A stretch of DNA of 64,000 bases, from assembly GCA_902633855.1 (NCBI GenBank), contig CACPHU010000003.1:58329-122328 (forward strand). The letters run 5' to 3'. Source of the DNA: an uncultured OCS116 cluster bacterium. Lineage in GTDB: Bacteria > Pseudomonadota > Alphaproteobacteria > Rhizobiales > TMED25. The notes under the pieces are model-generated. The model saw only the letters and a program-made list of their open reading frames with translations. It was not told where the DNA came from and ran no database searches. The translations under genes were made by a program, and so were the position numbers. The number at the start of each line of letters is the position of its first letter. Position 1 is the first letter of the stretch. Shown here piece after piece: positions 45,561-54,429 of the stretch.

Positions 45561-46583
45561 TTATTGGTTTAAGAGTTTTTTCTGAAGAGAGCTGCTTGTT
45601 GTTGTGTACTGTAGTGTGTGCTTTTCATCGGGATTTATTCTTTTAAATACTGCATGAGCCATTAAAGCCGCCTCATGAAAACCAGATAAGATTAGCTTAA
45701 GTTTACCTGGATAAGTATTAATATCTCCAACTGCAAAAATGCCAGGAATACTTGTTTCAAAAGTTTCTGTGCTAACAACAATCCTTTCATCTGACAAATC
45801 GATCCCCCATTTATCGACAGGCCCCAGTGACATTGTGAGACCGAAGAAGGGCATAAGTATATCGCATGGTAAGTCTAGAATTTTATTTTCTTTTATACAT
45901 TTTACTGCAGTTAATTTACCATCACTACCTATAATCTCATTTACTTGGCCAACATGGAATTGGATCTTTCCAGCGTCTCTAAGATCCATCACTTTTTTGA
46001 CAGTAGCTGGTGCGCCACGGAATTTATCTCTTCTGTGAACAAGCGTCAGGCTCTTGGCTACATCATAAAGCTGCAGAGTCCAGTCTAATGCGCTATCTCC
46101 ACCCCCTAAAATAACAATATCCTTATTTTTGAAACGATCCACTCTATCTATTGAGTATCTGATTGATTTGCTGTATTTATCTAGATCCGGAATATTTGGT
46201 TTTTTTGGTTCAAATGATCCTCCGCCAGCTGCAATGACGACAGCTTTAACATCAAAGACAAGGTCCTTATCGGTTTCAACCAGCCAATTTCCATTCTTTT
46301 GCTTTTTAATTTTATTTGCAAGCTGCTCATAATGAAATACAGGAGAAAATGGTTTTACTTGCTTTAATAAATTCTCGGTGAGATCATGCCCTGTAATTAC
46401 AGGGTATGCAGGGATATCGTATATTGGTTTTTCCGGATATAGTTGGGCGCATTGCCCGCCAGGTTTATTCAAAATATCAATTACGTGACAGTTCAAATTT
46501 AAAAGACCAAGTTCAAATACAGCGAATAATCCAACAGGACCCGCTCCGATTATTAATGCATCTGTTTGTATTGGATTACCCAT
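45561..46583 (-). CDS. Thioredoxin-reductase-like ferredoxin/flavodoxin-NADP reductase
   Basis: The 340-residue flavoprotein has two dinucleotide motifs: GAGPVGLFAVFELG for FAD and VILGGGDSALDW for NADPH. It lacks the CxxC of thioredoxin reductases, and GGQCAQLYPEKPIYDIPAYP is diagnostic for the TrxB-like ferredoxin-NADP reductase (YumC type). It exchanges electrons between NADPH and ferredoxin. The ferredoxin gene lies 10 bases upstream. The open frame extends further but the ATG at 46583 gives the family start. Confidence 0.93.
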   Translation of the reverse strand: MGNPIQTDALIIGAGPVGLFAVFELGLLNLNCHVIDILNKPGGQCAQLYPEKPIYDIPAYPVITGHDLTENLLKQVKPFSPVFHYEQLANKIKKQKNGNWLVETDKDLVFDVKAVVIAAGGGSFEPKKPNIPDLDKYSKSIRYSIDRVDRFKNKDIVILGGGDSALDWTLQLYDVAKSLTLVHRRDKFRGAPATVKKVMDLRDAGKIQFHVGQVNEIIGSDGKLTAVKCIKENKILDLPCDILMPFFGLTMSLGPVDKWGIDLSDERIVVSTETFETSIPGIFAVGDINTYPGKLKLILSGFHEAALMAHAVFKRINPDEKHTLQYTTTSSSLQKKLLNQ

Positions 46584-46593
46584 GAATGCACCA

Positions 46594-46916
46594 CTAGAAT
46601 TGTTTTTCAGGAGTTTGGATAGTAATACCGTCAAGTGTCTTATCAATCTTGATTTGACATGAAAGCCTACTATTTTCTTTCACGTCAATTGCAAAGTCCA
46701 ACATGTCTTCTTCCATCTCTGTTGGTGCGTCAAGTTTATCCACCCATTCGTCTTGAATATAAACGTGGCATGTTGCGCATGAGCAGCCCCCCCCCCACAT
46801 TCTGCTTCTATTTCATAAATAGCATTATTTTTTGCGCAGTCCATTATGGTCTCTCCCTCTGTTGCATTAACAGATTTGAGCACACCCTTTGAGCTTATAA
46901 AATTAATAACTACCAT
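46594..46916 (-). pseudogene. 2Fe-2S ferredoxin, split by a frameshift in a G10 run
   Basis: The 5' part (start 46916, AGGAAG site upstream) reads an adrenodoxin-type ferredoxin up to IEAECGGG; the 3' part in another frame continues with GCSCATCHVYIQDEWVDKLD to NSRLSCQIKI. At the junction is a run of ten G on the coding strand (46787-46796). With eight G the two parts join into one 106-residue protein and give CGGGCSCATC, exactly the family's CX5CX2C ligand spacing plus the distal Cys in LSCQI. With ten G the first frame ends at 46680 as a 78-residue nonsense fusion. It may be a sequencing artefact or a phase-variable tract; both halves are otherwise perfectly conserved. It pairs with the reductase gene. 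Confidence 0.85.
46787..46796. repeat. Homopolymer run of ten C (G on coding strand) in ferredoxin gene
   Basis: Ten consecutive C occur inside the ferredoxin gene at the codons for the Gly-rich ligand loop. Such a long G/C run stands out in this AT-rich sequence and lies exactly where the reading frame breaks. Runs of this kind slip during replication and are also prone to sequencing error. Confidence 0.9.
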
Positions 46917-47163
46917 TAATTACTTCCTAAAAAATTGACGCTCTTTTGATATAATAGCTTTCCCGTCAAATTCAAATGACTTTGATGCATATATATTATA
47001 ATTTAAATATACAGATTCGATATATTAGAATAATTTATCCAAATAATTTGTATATTCTGCATGTAAATATTATTTGATATTTGATAATCTTTAACTTAAT
47101 ATAATACATTAGGTAATTATAACTAAAGTATTAATATAATTGAAATTTTTATTGTTAAAAAAA

Positions 47164-49698
47164 ATGACAGATCTTGATTATAAGAATAAAAAAAATAACA
47201 ATCCAATACCCGATAATGCAAGCCACGCAAATGATGATGATTTATATGCCGCAAGCTTAATTGATCGCGTAAAAGAAGTAAAACATACAAAGGGCACACT
47301 CTATTTTGTGGGTATAACCTTCATTTATCTTCTGATTGGTATCGCGATATTACTATTTAATTACAATGAGGTAATTAATTCCCCTTCTGCAATATTTGAT
47401 ATTTTTAAAATACAGAAAATCCAAATCTACACTGCAGCATTTTTGATGATTATTCCAATCTTTTGGTTATATTACTCCATGGTCAGAAAGCTCAAAGAAA
47501 TTACAACTATATCTGAAGGGCTTTTAAATACAGCTCTAAGGTTAACACATCCCGTAAAGTCATCTGAAAAAGCTGTTTCCACACTAGGTAGCGCAATACG
47601 AAATGAGATTAGCCATATTACCAATGCGATTAATGAGGTAATAAAAAAATCAAGTGATATGGAAAAATCCGTAGCACGTGAGATCAATCAGATTGAATCA
47701 AGCATGTCCTCCAATGAAATAAAATTGATGGAAATGGTCGACTCTCTAAAGTCGCAGAAAGAAGAAATTATAGAGACAACTTCTACGACCAAATCGGAGG
47801 TCGAAGAGCTTCTAGAAAAGTTCCACAATGAAACATCAGAGCTTGATCAGCAAATTAACTTACAAGTTAAAAAACTATCAGCTATTGATGAAGAATTTAC
47901 AAGATCCATGTCTAAGTTTGATGATACTGTCGAAAAAATTGAAGCATCATCAGCGTTAATAAAAGATAACAGTGACGAAATTTCATCAAGTTTAAATTCA
48001 ACAAATAATACTATTAATGACCAAACAACATCTGTAAGAACTGTCAGAGATGAGCTTGAATTAACGTTTAATAATTTAAATAAACTAATGAGTGAACAAA
48101 ACTTGCGGCTAAAAGACTCGGTTGGTGAACTAAGTCGTTTGAGCGATGGAATGAATACAAAAATCATTAATACAGATCAGCTTTTACTGAACTTTAAAAA
48201 TGAAATGGAGCCTAAACTCTCACGTATTTATGAGGGGTTAAGCAGTGATATCAAATCTCTCGGAGAAATATCCCATGCATTCGAGACAAATATATCTGAT
48301 ATAAGTGCGACCACCATCAGAGTTATTGATAAAAAATTAGCAGAAGAACTCTCAATTAATAAACGCCTATCTGATCATTTAAAGAATGTATCTGAGGAGC
48401 TGAAGAACACGCTTTCTAGTCAGATAATAAGTATCGAAGAAATATTTAAAGATATTAATTCGGAGGCAAAAACTACAATTGAAGGACAAAGATTTGAAAT
48501 TGAGAAGTCTTTTGACCAAAAAATATTAGAGTTTAACGCAAAAACAAAGATGATGATGGAAGCAATAAAAGATATAACGAATGATACAACCGATAAGTTA
48601 AATATGACTATAAAAGAAATCCTTCAAACTATAAAATTAAACTTTCATGACACATCAAAAGCCGCAGATCTTGAGCTCTCCAGCATTCAAGATAATATGC
48701 ACGAACAATTGATTGGGCTGAGTGCTAGTTTACTCGAAAAATCTGAAGAGCTCAGTCAGAATACAATCAGTAGTATTGAAGGTATTCAGAATAATATATC
48801 ATCATCTATCGATGGCTTCCGACTTGAAGCAAGAAACACGACAAGTGATATTGCGAATGAGATATCTGCAACAACATCAAAAATATCGGCAGAAATGGTT
48901 AATGTTCAAAAAGAAACCCTCAATAAAATAAATAGCGAAATCAACCAGATTTCAAATTCATACAACGAGAGTTTACTCAGCCTTGTAGAAGTTACTGAAA
49001 AACTTGTAAAAAATCTAGATGATACAAGAAGTTCAATTAAACGGGATATTTTTGAACTCCCTGATGAAACAAATCAACATCTAAGCAAGATGAGAGGTGT
49101 CATTGATGAGCAAATTAGAGCAATAGGGCAATTGAATTTATTAATCTCAGAATATGACGTAAATAGAGATATGGAATTGGCTCAACCACAATTAGAGCGT
49201 TCTCTAGAGAAAAAGAAAACAGCTACAAGAACACCAACTCAAACCCAAAGAACACCAGCAAAAGATTGGATTTTGCCAGAAATCCTATCGCCAAAGGCAA
49301 GGATGACAGAGAAAAAAACTAGCGCTGATAATCAAAAACTTGAAATCCTTGAAAATGAAATCCTTGATTTTTTAAAGTTTGATTACGAGAAACTATCAAC
49401 ATTGCTGCCAAACAGACAGCCAAATGAATTCTGGGAGGCCTACTATAATGGAGCTAGTGATGTCATTAGCGAGAGAGACTATTCACGAACTGGACGAAAA
49501 TTATTCAATCAAGTTAAGTCCAAATATTCCGAAAATAAAAAATTCAGAAGCCTAGTTAATAAGTATCTAAAGTCATTCGAAGAAATTATTTCCAATCATC
49601 AAAAAATAAATAATGAAAAAGAAATTAGTCAATTTCTTGACTCAGAGTCGGGTATTTTATTTTTTCTTGTATCACATTCAATCGGTAAGCTTGACTAA
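47164..49698 (+). CDS. Large membrane-anchored coiled-coil protein of unknown function
   Basis: The 844-residue product has two transmembrane helices near the N-terminus (about 44-66 and 87-106), followed by some 550 residues of low-complexity Ser/Asn/Glu/Lys-rich heptads with recurring short blocks (EISATT, SSLNST, DKLNMT), as in long coiled coils. A Thr/Pro-rich linker (about 675-705, TATRTPTQTQRTPAKD) leads to a compact C-terminal domain (about 720-844) with WEAYYNGASDVISERDYSRTGRKLF. No MCP signalling hairpin or HAMP box is seen. By layout it could be a polar or cell-shape scaffold such as TipN, but sequence does not prove this. A TTG at 47140 is an alternative start. Confidence 0.65.
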   Translation: MTDLDYKNKKNNNPIPDNASHANDDDLYAASLIDRVKEVKHTKGTLYFVGITFIYLLIGIAILLFNYNEVINSPSAIFDIFKIQKIQIYTAAFLMIIPIFWLYYSMVRKLKEITTISEGLLNTALRLTHPVKSSEKAVSTLGSAIRNEISHITNAINEVIKKSSDMEKSVAREINQIESSMSSNEIKLMEMVDSLKSQKEEIIETTSTTKSEVEELLEKFHNETSELDQQINLQVKKLSAIDEEFTRSMSKFDDTVEKIEASSALIKDNSDEISSSLNSTNNTINDQTTSVRTVRDELELTFNNLNKLMSEQNLRLKDSVGELSRLSDGMNTKIINTDQLLLNFKNEMEPKLSRIYEGLSSDIKSLGEISHAFETNISDISATTIRVIDKKLAEELSINKRLSDHLKNVSEELKNTLSSQIISIEEIFKDINSEAKTTIEGQRFEIEKSFDQKILEFNAKTKMMMEAIKDITNDTTDKLNMTIKEILQTIKLNFHDTSKAADLELSSIQDNMHEQLIGLSASLLEKSEELSQNTISSIEGIQNNISSSIDGFRLEARNTTSDIANEISATTSKISAEMVNVQKETLNKINSEINQISNSYNESLLSLVEVTEKLVKNLDDTRSSIKRDIFELPDETNQHLSKMRGVIDEQIRAIGQLNLLISEYDVNRDMELAQPQLERSLEKKKTATRTPTQTQRTPAKDWILPEILSPKARMTEKKTSADNQKLEILENEILDFLKFDYEKLSTLLPNRQPNEFWEAYYNGASDVISERDYSRTGRKLFNQVKSKYSENKKFRSLVNKYLKSFEEIISNHQKINNEKEISQFLDSESGILFFLVSHSIGKLD

Positions 49699-49742
49699 AA
49701 TAAAAGCATATGAAATAGACTATCTAGATAATTATATTTCCA

Positions 49743-50741
49743 ATGAATAAATTAAAAATATCATTTGGACCAGAGAGTTTCTCGCTAAAAGATAGTTTTA
49801 CTATATCGAGAGGTGCAAAAAAATCAGCAGATTTAATAACTTTACGAATTTCTGACCATATTTATTCTGGTTTCGGAGAGTGCACACCAAACATTAGATA
49901 TGGCCAAACTATCGATGGAGAGCTAAATAAATTAGAGGTTATGACGCAAGCATTGGAGGATGGTAATTATGAAATTGATAGAGAAATAATAAATAAATTA
50001 TTCAAACCAAGCCCAGCTCGATCTGCGTTCGATATTGCATTATGGGATCTTGAATTAAAAAAAATAAAAAAGTCGATTTGGTCTTTTCATAACGCCAAAA
50101 AACCTGATGCATTACCCACTATGATAACTTTGGATGCGTCAAGCATTGAAAAGAACCTATCAACTGCGCGTCAATTTAGTGATAGCGCGATATTTAAGAT
50201 AAAGTTTAAAGGAGACAAAACAGATATAGATAGATTACTGAAAATTAGAGAGTACTATCCAAAAAAAAGACTGCTGATTGATGCAAATGAGTCAATATCT
50301 CCATCGAAAATAGATAAATATATTGAGTCCTGCGAAAGATTTAATATTGAAGTTTTAGAACAGCCAATGAAGACAAGGTATGATGAGTTACTTGGGGCAA
50401 TAAAAACTAAAACTATTTTATGCGCAGACGAGTCATGCTCCAGCCTTGAAGACATAAAAAAAATTGAGAAGTACTATGATGCAGTAAATATAAAACTTGA
50501 TAAAGCTGGCGGCCTTACCGAGGCGCTGCTGATGCAAGAGGCAGCAATTAGTAGAGGGATAAAAACAATGAGCGGCTGTATGCTCTGCACATCTCTTGGA
50601 ATAGCTGCATCACAAATCATTGCCTCTAAGGCAGAGTACGTTGATCACGATGCCCCCCTTTTTCTGGAACAAGATCGAACGATAAAGATTAGTTACTCAT
50701 GTGGTAACATGAATATTGCTGACTCAATATTATGGGGATAA
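49743..50741 (+). CDS. Dipeptide epimerase (L-Ala-D/L-Glu epimerase-like, enolase superfamily)
   Basis: A 332-residue enolase-superfamily enzyme. The catalytic lysines are in FKIKFKGD (K152 and K154), the metal ligands Asp180 (LLIDANES), Glu206 (VLEQPM) and Asp229 (CADES), and the second-face Lys in NIKLDKAGG (K251). This set fits the dipeptide epimerase group that works in peptidoglycan recycling or peptide use. Its stop is directly followed by the start of the next gene, a fructosamine-kinase-like protein. Confidence 0.87.
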   Translation: MNKLKISFGPESFSLKDSFTISRGAKKSADLITLRISDHIYSGFGECTPNIRYGQTIDGELNKLEVMTQALEDGNYEIDREIINKLFKPSPARSAFDIALWDLELKKIKKSIWSFHNAKKPDALPTMITLDASSIEKNLSTARQFSDSAIFKIKFKGDKTDIDRLLKIREYYPKKRLLIDANESISPSKIDKYIESCERFNIEVLEQPMKTRYDELLGAIKTKTILCADESCSSLEDIKKIEKYYDAVNIKLDKAGGLTEALLMQEAAISRGIKTMSGCMLCTSLGIAASQIIASKAEYVDHDAPLFLEQDRTIKISYSCGNMNIADSILWG

Positions 50742-51626
50742 ATGGACTCTATTCTAAAAAATTTAATTTATGAACGAAAGATATTATCCATTGGAGAAAC
50801 CATAATTAATACATCACTTATTAGCAAAAATTATGACTTTGAAAATTATTATCTGGAAACTACAAATAGGAGATACTCACTTAAAATTAACAAAAAAAGT
50901 GATGACCACTGCTCTGTAATCAATCGAATGTATAATGATATACAATTTAATCCCTTAACTAAGAGAGAGATTTATTATTCAGATCCAGAAATATTATTGA
51001 TGGAATACTTTCAAGCTGAGAGCCCAGAAATGCGATTTTTTAACCAGCATATTTTTGGTGAAAGTATTGCTAAATTTCACTCTCAAAGAGAGTCTTACTA
51101 TGGATATGGATATGACACATATATTGGCTCCTTATTGCAAGAGAATAAAATGAGTCCGTCATGGAAAAAATTTTATCTTAATCAACGCTTTGATTGTCTA
51201 CTAAGTAAAATGAAAGAAACTTTGTCGATTAACCGTGAATTGAATGATAAAATATTAACCGTAAGAGACTATATTGATAGAAATCTAAGTGAACCATCGA
51301 AGTCAACCTTAATTCATGGAGATATCTGGTCAGGTAACATACTGGTTGATAATGATCGCAATCTAAAGATTATTGATCCCGCATTATTCTATGCAGATAA
51401 TGAGTACGAGCTAGCTTATATATATCTCAATGGTACATTTAGTCGTGGTTTTTATGACAGCTATAACCAGAATAATCCAATTAGTAATGATTTCTGGCCG
51501 TTCAAAATATATGTCTATCAAATCATACCCCTTATGCAATATGTGCTTCTTGAGGGACCAATTTATCTGAAAGAAATTGAAAAAATACTAGATTTCCTCA
51601 TCAAACGAGAAAAATTAAAATATTAA
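50742..51626 (+). CDS. Fructosamine kinase-like phosphotransferase
   Basis: A 294-residue protein kinase-fold small-molecule phosphotransferase. The catalytic loop is in LIHGDIWSGNILVDNDRN and the Mg-binding Asp in KIIDPALFYADNEYELAYI, the FN3K family signature. The family phosphorylates fructosamines or protein glycation products. With no base between it and the epimerase gene, the two are translationally coupled; a shared role in recovering modified amino acids or peptides is possible but unproven. Confidence 0.82.
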   Translation: MDSILKNLIYERKILSIGETIINTSLISKNYDFENYYLETTNRRYSLKINKKSDDHCSVINRMYNDIQFNPLTKREIYYSDPEILLMEYFQAESPEMRFFNQHIFGESIAKFHSQRESYYGYGYDTYIGSLLQENKMSPSWKKFYLNQRFDCLLSKMKETLSINRELNDKILTVRDYIDRNLSEPSKSTLIHGDIWSGNILVDNDRNLKIIDPALFYADNEYELAYIYLNGTFSRGFYDSYNQNNPISNDFWPFKIYVYQIIPLMQYVLLEGPIYLKEIEKILDFLIKREKLKY

Positions 51627-51694
51627 TTTCTTCAAATTTAGGGCAAGTGAACTATAATGAATAAATTGAAAAATTTGGAGGGCATTTTCTTTCA

Positions 51695-53083
51695 ATGAAA
51701 AATCCAATAATCAAATCAATGTTGATCATTATCTTTGGTTTTTTATTCACAAGCCAAACAAGTATTTCTGCTGAAAGAAATCTGCAAAAATGCAGAGAAT
51801 TTAGTAGTATTGGTTTGCATTTACCTGCTATTGAGCAATGCCAAAAAGCAATGAGGGATGGCGTAAATCGTGAAGCAGAATTAGAATTATTGTATTATTT
51901 GGCAAATTCTTACTCATCAATTAACAAAAACAAGATGGCAAAAGAAGCAATAACTAAACTTCTAAATACCAGCCCTTCAATTAGCGCTAATGATTATTAC
52001 CTTGCGGGCCTAATTGAAATTAAGTTAAATAACAACAAAGAAGCTATTTACTACCTTGAGAAGGCAATTCTCGGTAAACCGAACTCAATTAGTATCAAAA
52101 GGCAGCTTGCAAGGGCATTATTCCAATCTGGTGATACAAGAAAAGCAAATCTTATTTTAACAGGAAACTTTTATGAGGATCGCTCAGATACTCAAAGTAT
52201 GACGCAACTGAGTGAAAATTTAATTTCTGAAGGAAATTTGATTAAAGCTAATTTGATAACGAATAGAATTATAGAAATTAATCCAGGCTATTCTTATGCG
52301 TACTATTTGAAATATGTCATATCAATCAAAGAAGATGACTTACAAAATGCACTGGCAAATATCAATAAAGCAATAATGCGCGACCGGAAGAATATCAGGT
52401 ATCTGATCGAGAAGGTAAAACTATTAATAACAAATAAAAAATATGATCTTGCAAAATATAATCTTACCAAAATTGAACAAGTGAATCCAAATACACGAGG
52501 CATACCAAATCTATACGAAAATATCTTAGATTTACAAGCTGCCGATCTGCATTCTTCTGCTCGGGAAATGATTAAACAAAAAGATTATGAAAGTGCAATA
52601 AACTACTATAATAAAGCGATAAATTTAAATCCATCAGATGCAATTTTATATTTTGAGCGAGGTCAATTACTTTCAATGACGAAAAATTACAAAAACGCTG
52701 AAAATGATCTTATTATTGCATCTTCACTGAACGAGAACCTGGTCGCAAGCAATGTAAATCTAATGCTCGGAAAAATATATTATCAACTTGGTGAAAGAGA
52801 TAAATCTATTGCTTTCATTGATAAAGAACTCGCAATAAACGTAGATAATAAAGAGGCATTACTTTGGCAAATCAGATCATATTCGGAGGCTGGTGAGTAT
52901 GATTTTGCGGAGAATTATGCTGAAAAATTAATTGAAATTGCTCCTAACTCTCCTGATGGCTACTCCATTCTTGGCGATATCAAATTAATGAAGGGTGATA
53001 TCCAAAAAAGTAATGAACTTCATAATAAAGTAATAGAACTTGATCCAAACTATAATATTGCCACAAGAAAAAAACCCGAATAA
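51695..53083 (+). CDS. Exported TPR-repeat protein
   Basis: The 462-residue protein has a signal peptide (residues 1-26, hydrophobic core MLIIIFGFLFTSQ) and around ten tetratricopeptide repeats, for example YYLAGLIEIKLNNNKEAIYYLEKAI and SAINYYNKAINLNPSDAILYFERGQL. It likely lies in the periplasm or on the outer membrane face and acts as a protein-binding scaffold. It is preceded by GGAGGG 12 bases from the ATG and is alone between the FN3K-like and DRE-TIM genes. Confidence 0.8.
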   Translation: MKNPIIKSMLIIIFGFLFTSQTSISAERNLQKCREFSSIGLHLPAIEQCQKAMRDGVNREAELELLYYLANSYSSINKNKMAKEAITKLLNTSPSISANDYYLAGLIEIKLNNNKEAIYYLEKAILGKPNSISIKRQLARALFQSGDTRKANLILTGNFYEDRSDTQSMTQLSENLISEGNLIKANLITNRIIEINPGYSYAYYLKYVISIKEDDLQNALANINKAIMRDRKNIRYLIEKVKLLITNKKYDLAKYNLTKIEQVNPNTRGIPNLYENILDLQAADLHSSAREMIKQKDYESAINYYNKAINLNPSDAILYFERGQLLSMTKNYKNAENDLIIASSLNENLVASNVNLMLGKIYYQLGERDKSIAFIDKELAINVDNKEALLWQIRSYSEAGEYDFAENYAEKLIEIAPNSPDGYSILGDIKLMKGDIQKSNELHNKVIELDPNYNIATRKKPE

Positions 53084-53195
53084 TTTGTTTAATTTTTTTC
53101 TTCAAAATTGGCACAAATATATATATAACTAAACATTGTTATTTATCACACTCGTAAGTATACGGGATACAATAGAAAGTAAGATGGGAGATAAA

Positions 53196-54416
53196 ATGTC
53201 ATATACACCTTGGAAATCAGATCAATGGCTAACTAGTCAGTGGAATTTTGCACCGGAAGTCACAAAGGAAATTAATTTTCCTGAAAAAATACAAATCCAT
53301 GATGTCACACTGAGAGATGGAGAGCAACAAACTGGTGTTGCATTTAACTATGATGATAAAATAAAGATAGCGGAAGCATTAGCAGAAGCTGGTATACATA
53401 GAATTGAAGCAGGCATGCCTGTCGTTTCTCATCAGGATGCAAAAGTTGTATCAGATTTAGCAAAAAGAAATCTTGGACCTGAGATTTTCTCATTTGCAAG
53501 ATGTATGGTTGACGACGTTCAGCGTGCTGTAGATGCTGGTGTGTCTGGTGTTGTGATGGAAGTACCATCAAGTCAACATTTAATTGAGCTTGGCTATAGA
53601 TGGGAATTAGAGCGTGCTATCGATTTATCAATAGAGTCAACAAAATATGCCCATGACAACGGTCTAAAAGTGGTGTTTTTTCCGATAGATTTCTCCAGGT
53701 CAGACCTTAAATGGGTGATTGATCTCATTGAAAAAGTAGGAAATGAAGGGCACATGGATGCTCTCGCATTGGTTGATACAATGGGTGCGACATCTATTCA
53801 CGCAATGCCATATTTTGTGAGTGCTGTCAAAGAGAGAATAAATGTACCTCTTGAAGCTCATTTCCATCAAGATTTTGGCTTAGGAATTGCAAATACACTA
53901 ATGGCTGTATCAATGGGCGTTGAAGTTATCCATTCTACCGTGCTCGGCCTAGGTGAGAGAGCCGGTAATGTCCCAACAGAGGAAACAGTAATGGCTCTTA
54001 AAACGTTGTATAATAAGGATATTGGTATAAAAACCGAAAACCTTAAAGGGATTGCAGACTTGGTTCGGGATTTATCTGGAGTGAATGTTCCTTCAAATAG
54101 ACCAATTGTTGGTGATGACTTATTCAATGTTGAGTCTGGAATCATAGCAAACTGGTTAATTAACTGCGGATATGAAAACCAGACCGAATTATTTCCATTT
54201 AGACCAAGCATGGTCGGACAAAAAGAGCCTGAAATAGTAATAGGAAAAGGTTCTGGAATTGACTCAATAAAAGATAGGCTTGATAGATTCCAAATCAAAG
54301 CAGATGATAAACAAGCAATGGATATCCTGATGGCGATCAAAGATTGGGGTCTTCAAAACAAAAGACTCATGAATGATGATGAGTTCAGAAAAATTGCTGA
54401 AGATACTTTATCTTAA
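53196..54416 (+). CDS. DRE-TIM aldolase-like protein (isopropylmalate/homocitrate synthase family)
   Basis: A 406-residue enzyme of the HMGL-like superfamily. The key signature DVTLRDGEQQTGVAF (R40, D41) and the metal-binding HFHQD (H222, H224) are present, with LGERAGNVPTEETVMAL typical of homocitrate/isopropylmalate synthases. It lacks a regulatory LeuA-dimer domain. It heads a forward run with an M24 peptidase and two 2-hydroxyacid dehydrogenases, which is not a leucine or lysine context; it more likely condenses or cleaves an acyl group in a catabolic route. The start at 53196 is backed by GGGAG about 6 bases upstream rather than the upstream Met codons. Confidence 0.87.
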   Translation: MSYTPWKSDQWLTSQWNFAPEVTKEINFPEKIQIHDVTLRDGEQQTGVAFNYDDKIKIAEALAEAGIHRIEAGMPVVSHQDAKVVSDLAKRNLGPEIFSFARCMVDDVQRAVDAGVSGVVMEVPSSQHLIELGYRWELERAIDLSIESTKYAHDNGLKVVFFPIDFSRSDLKWVIDLIEKVGNEGHMDALALVDTMGATSIHAMPYFVSAVKERINVPLEAHFHQDFGLGIANTLMAVSMGVEVIHSTVLGLGERAGNVPTEETVMALKTLYNKDIGIKTENLKGIADLVRDLSGVNVPSNRPIVGDDLFNVESGIIANWLINCGYENQTELFPFRPSMVGQKEPEIVIGKGSGIDSIKDRLDRFQIKADDKQAMDILMAIKDWGLQNKRLMNDDEFRKIAEDTLS

Positions 54417-54429
54417 TTGAGGAATTAAC

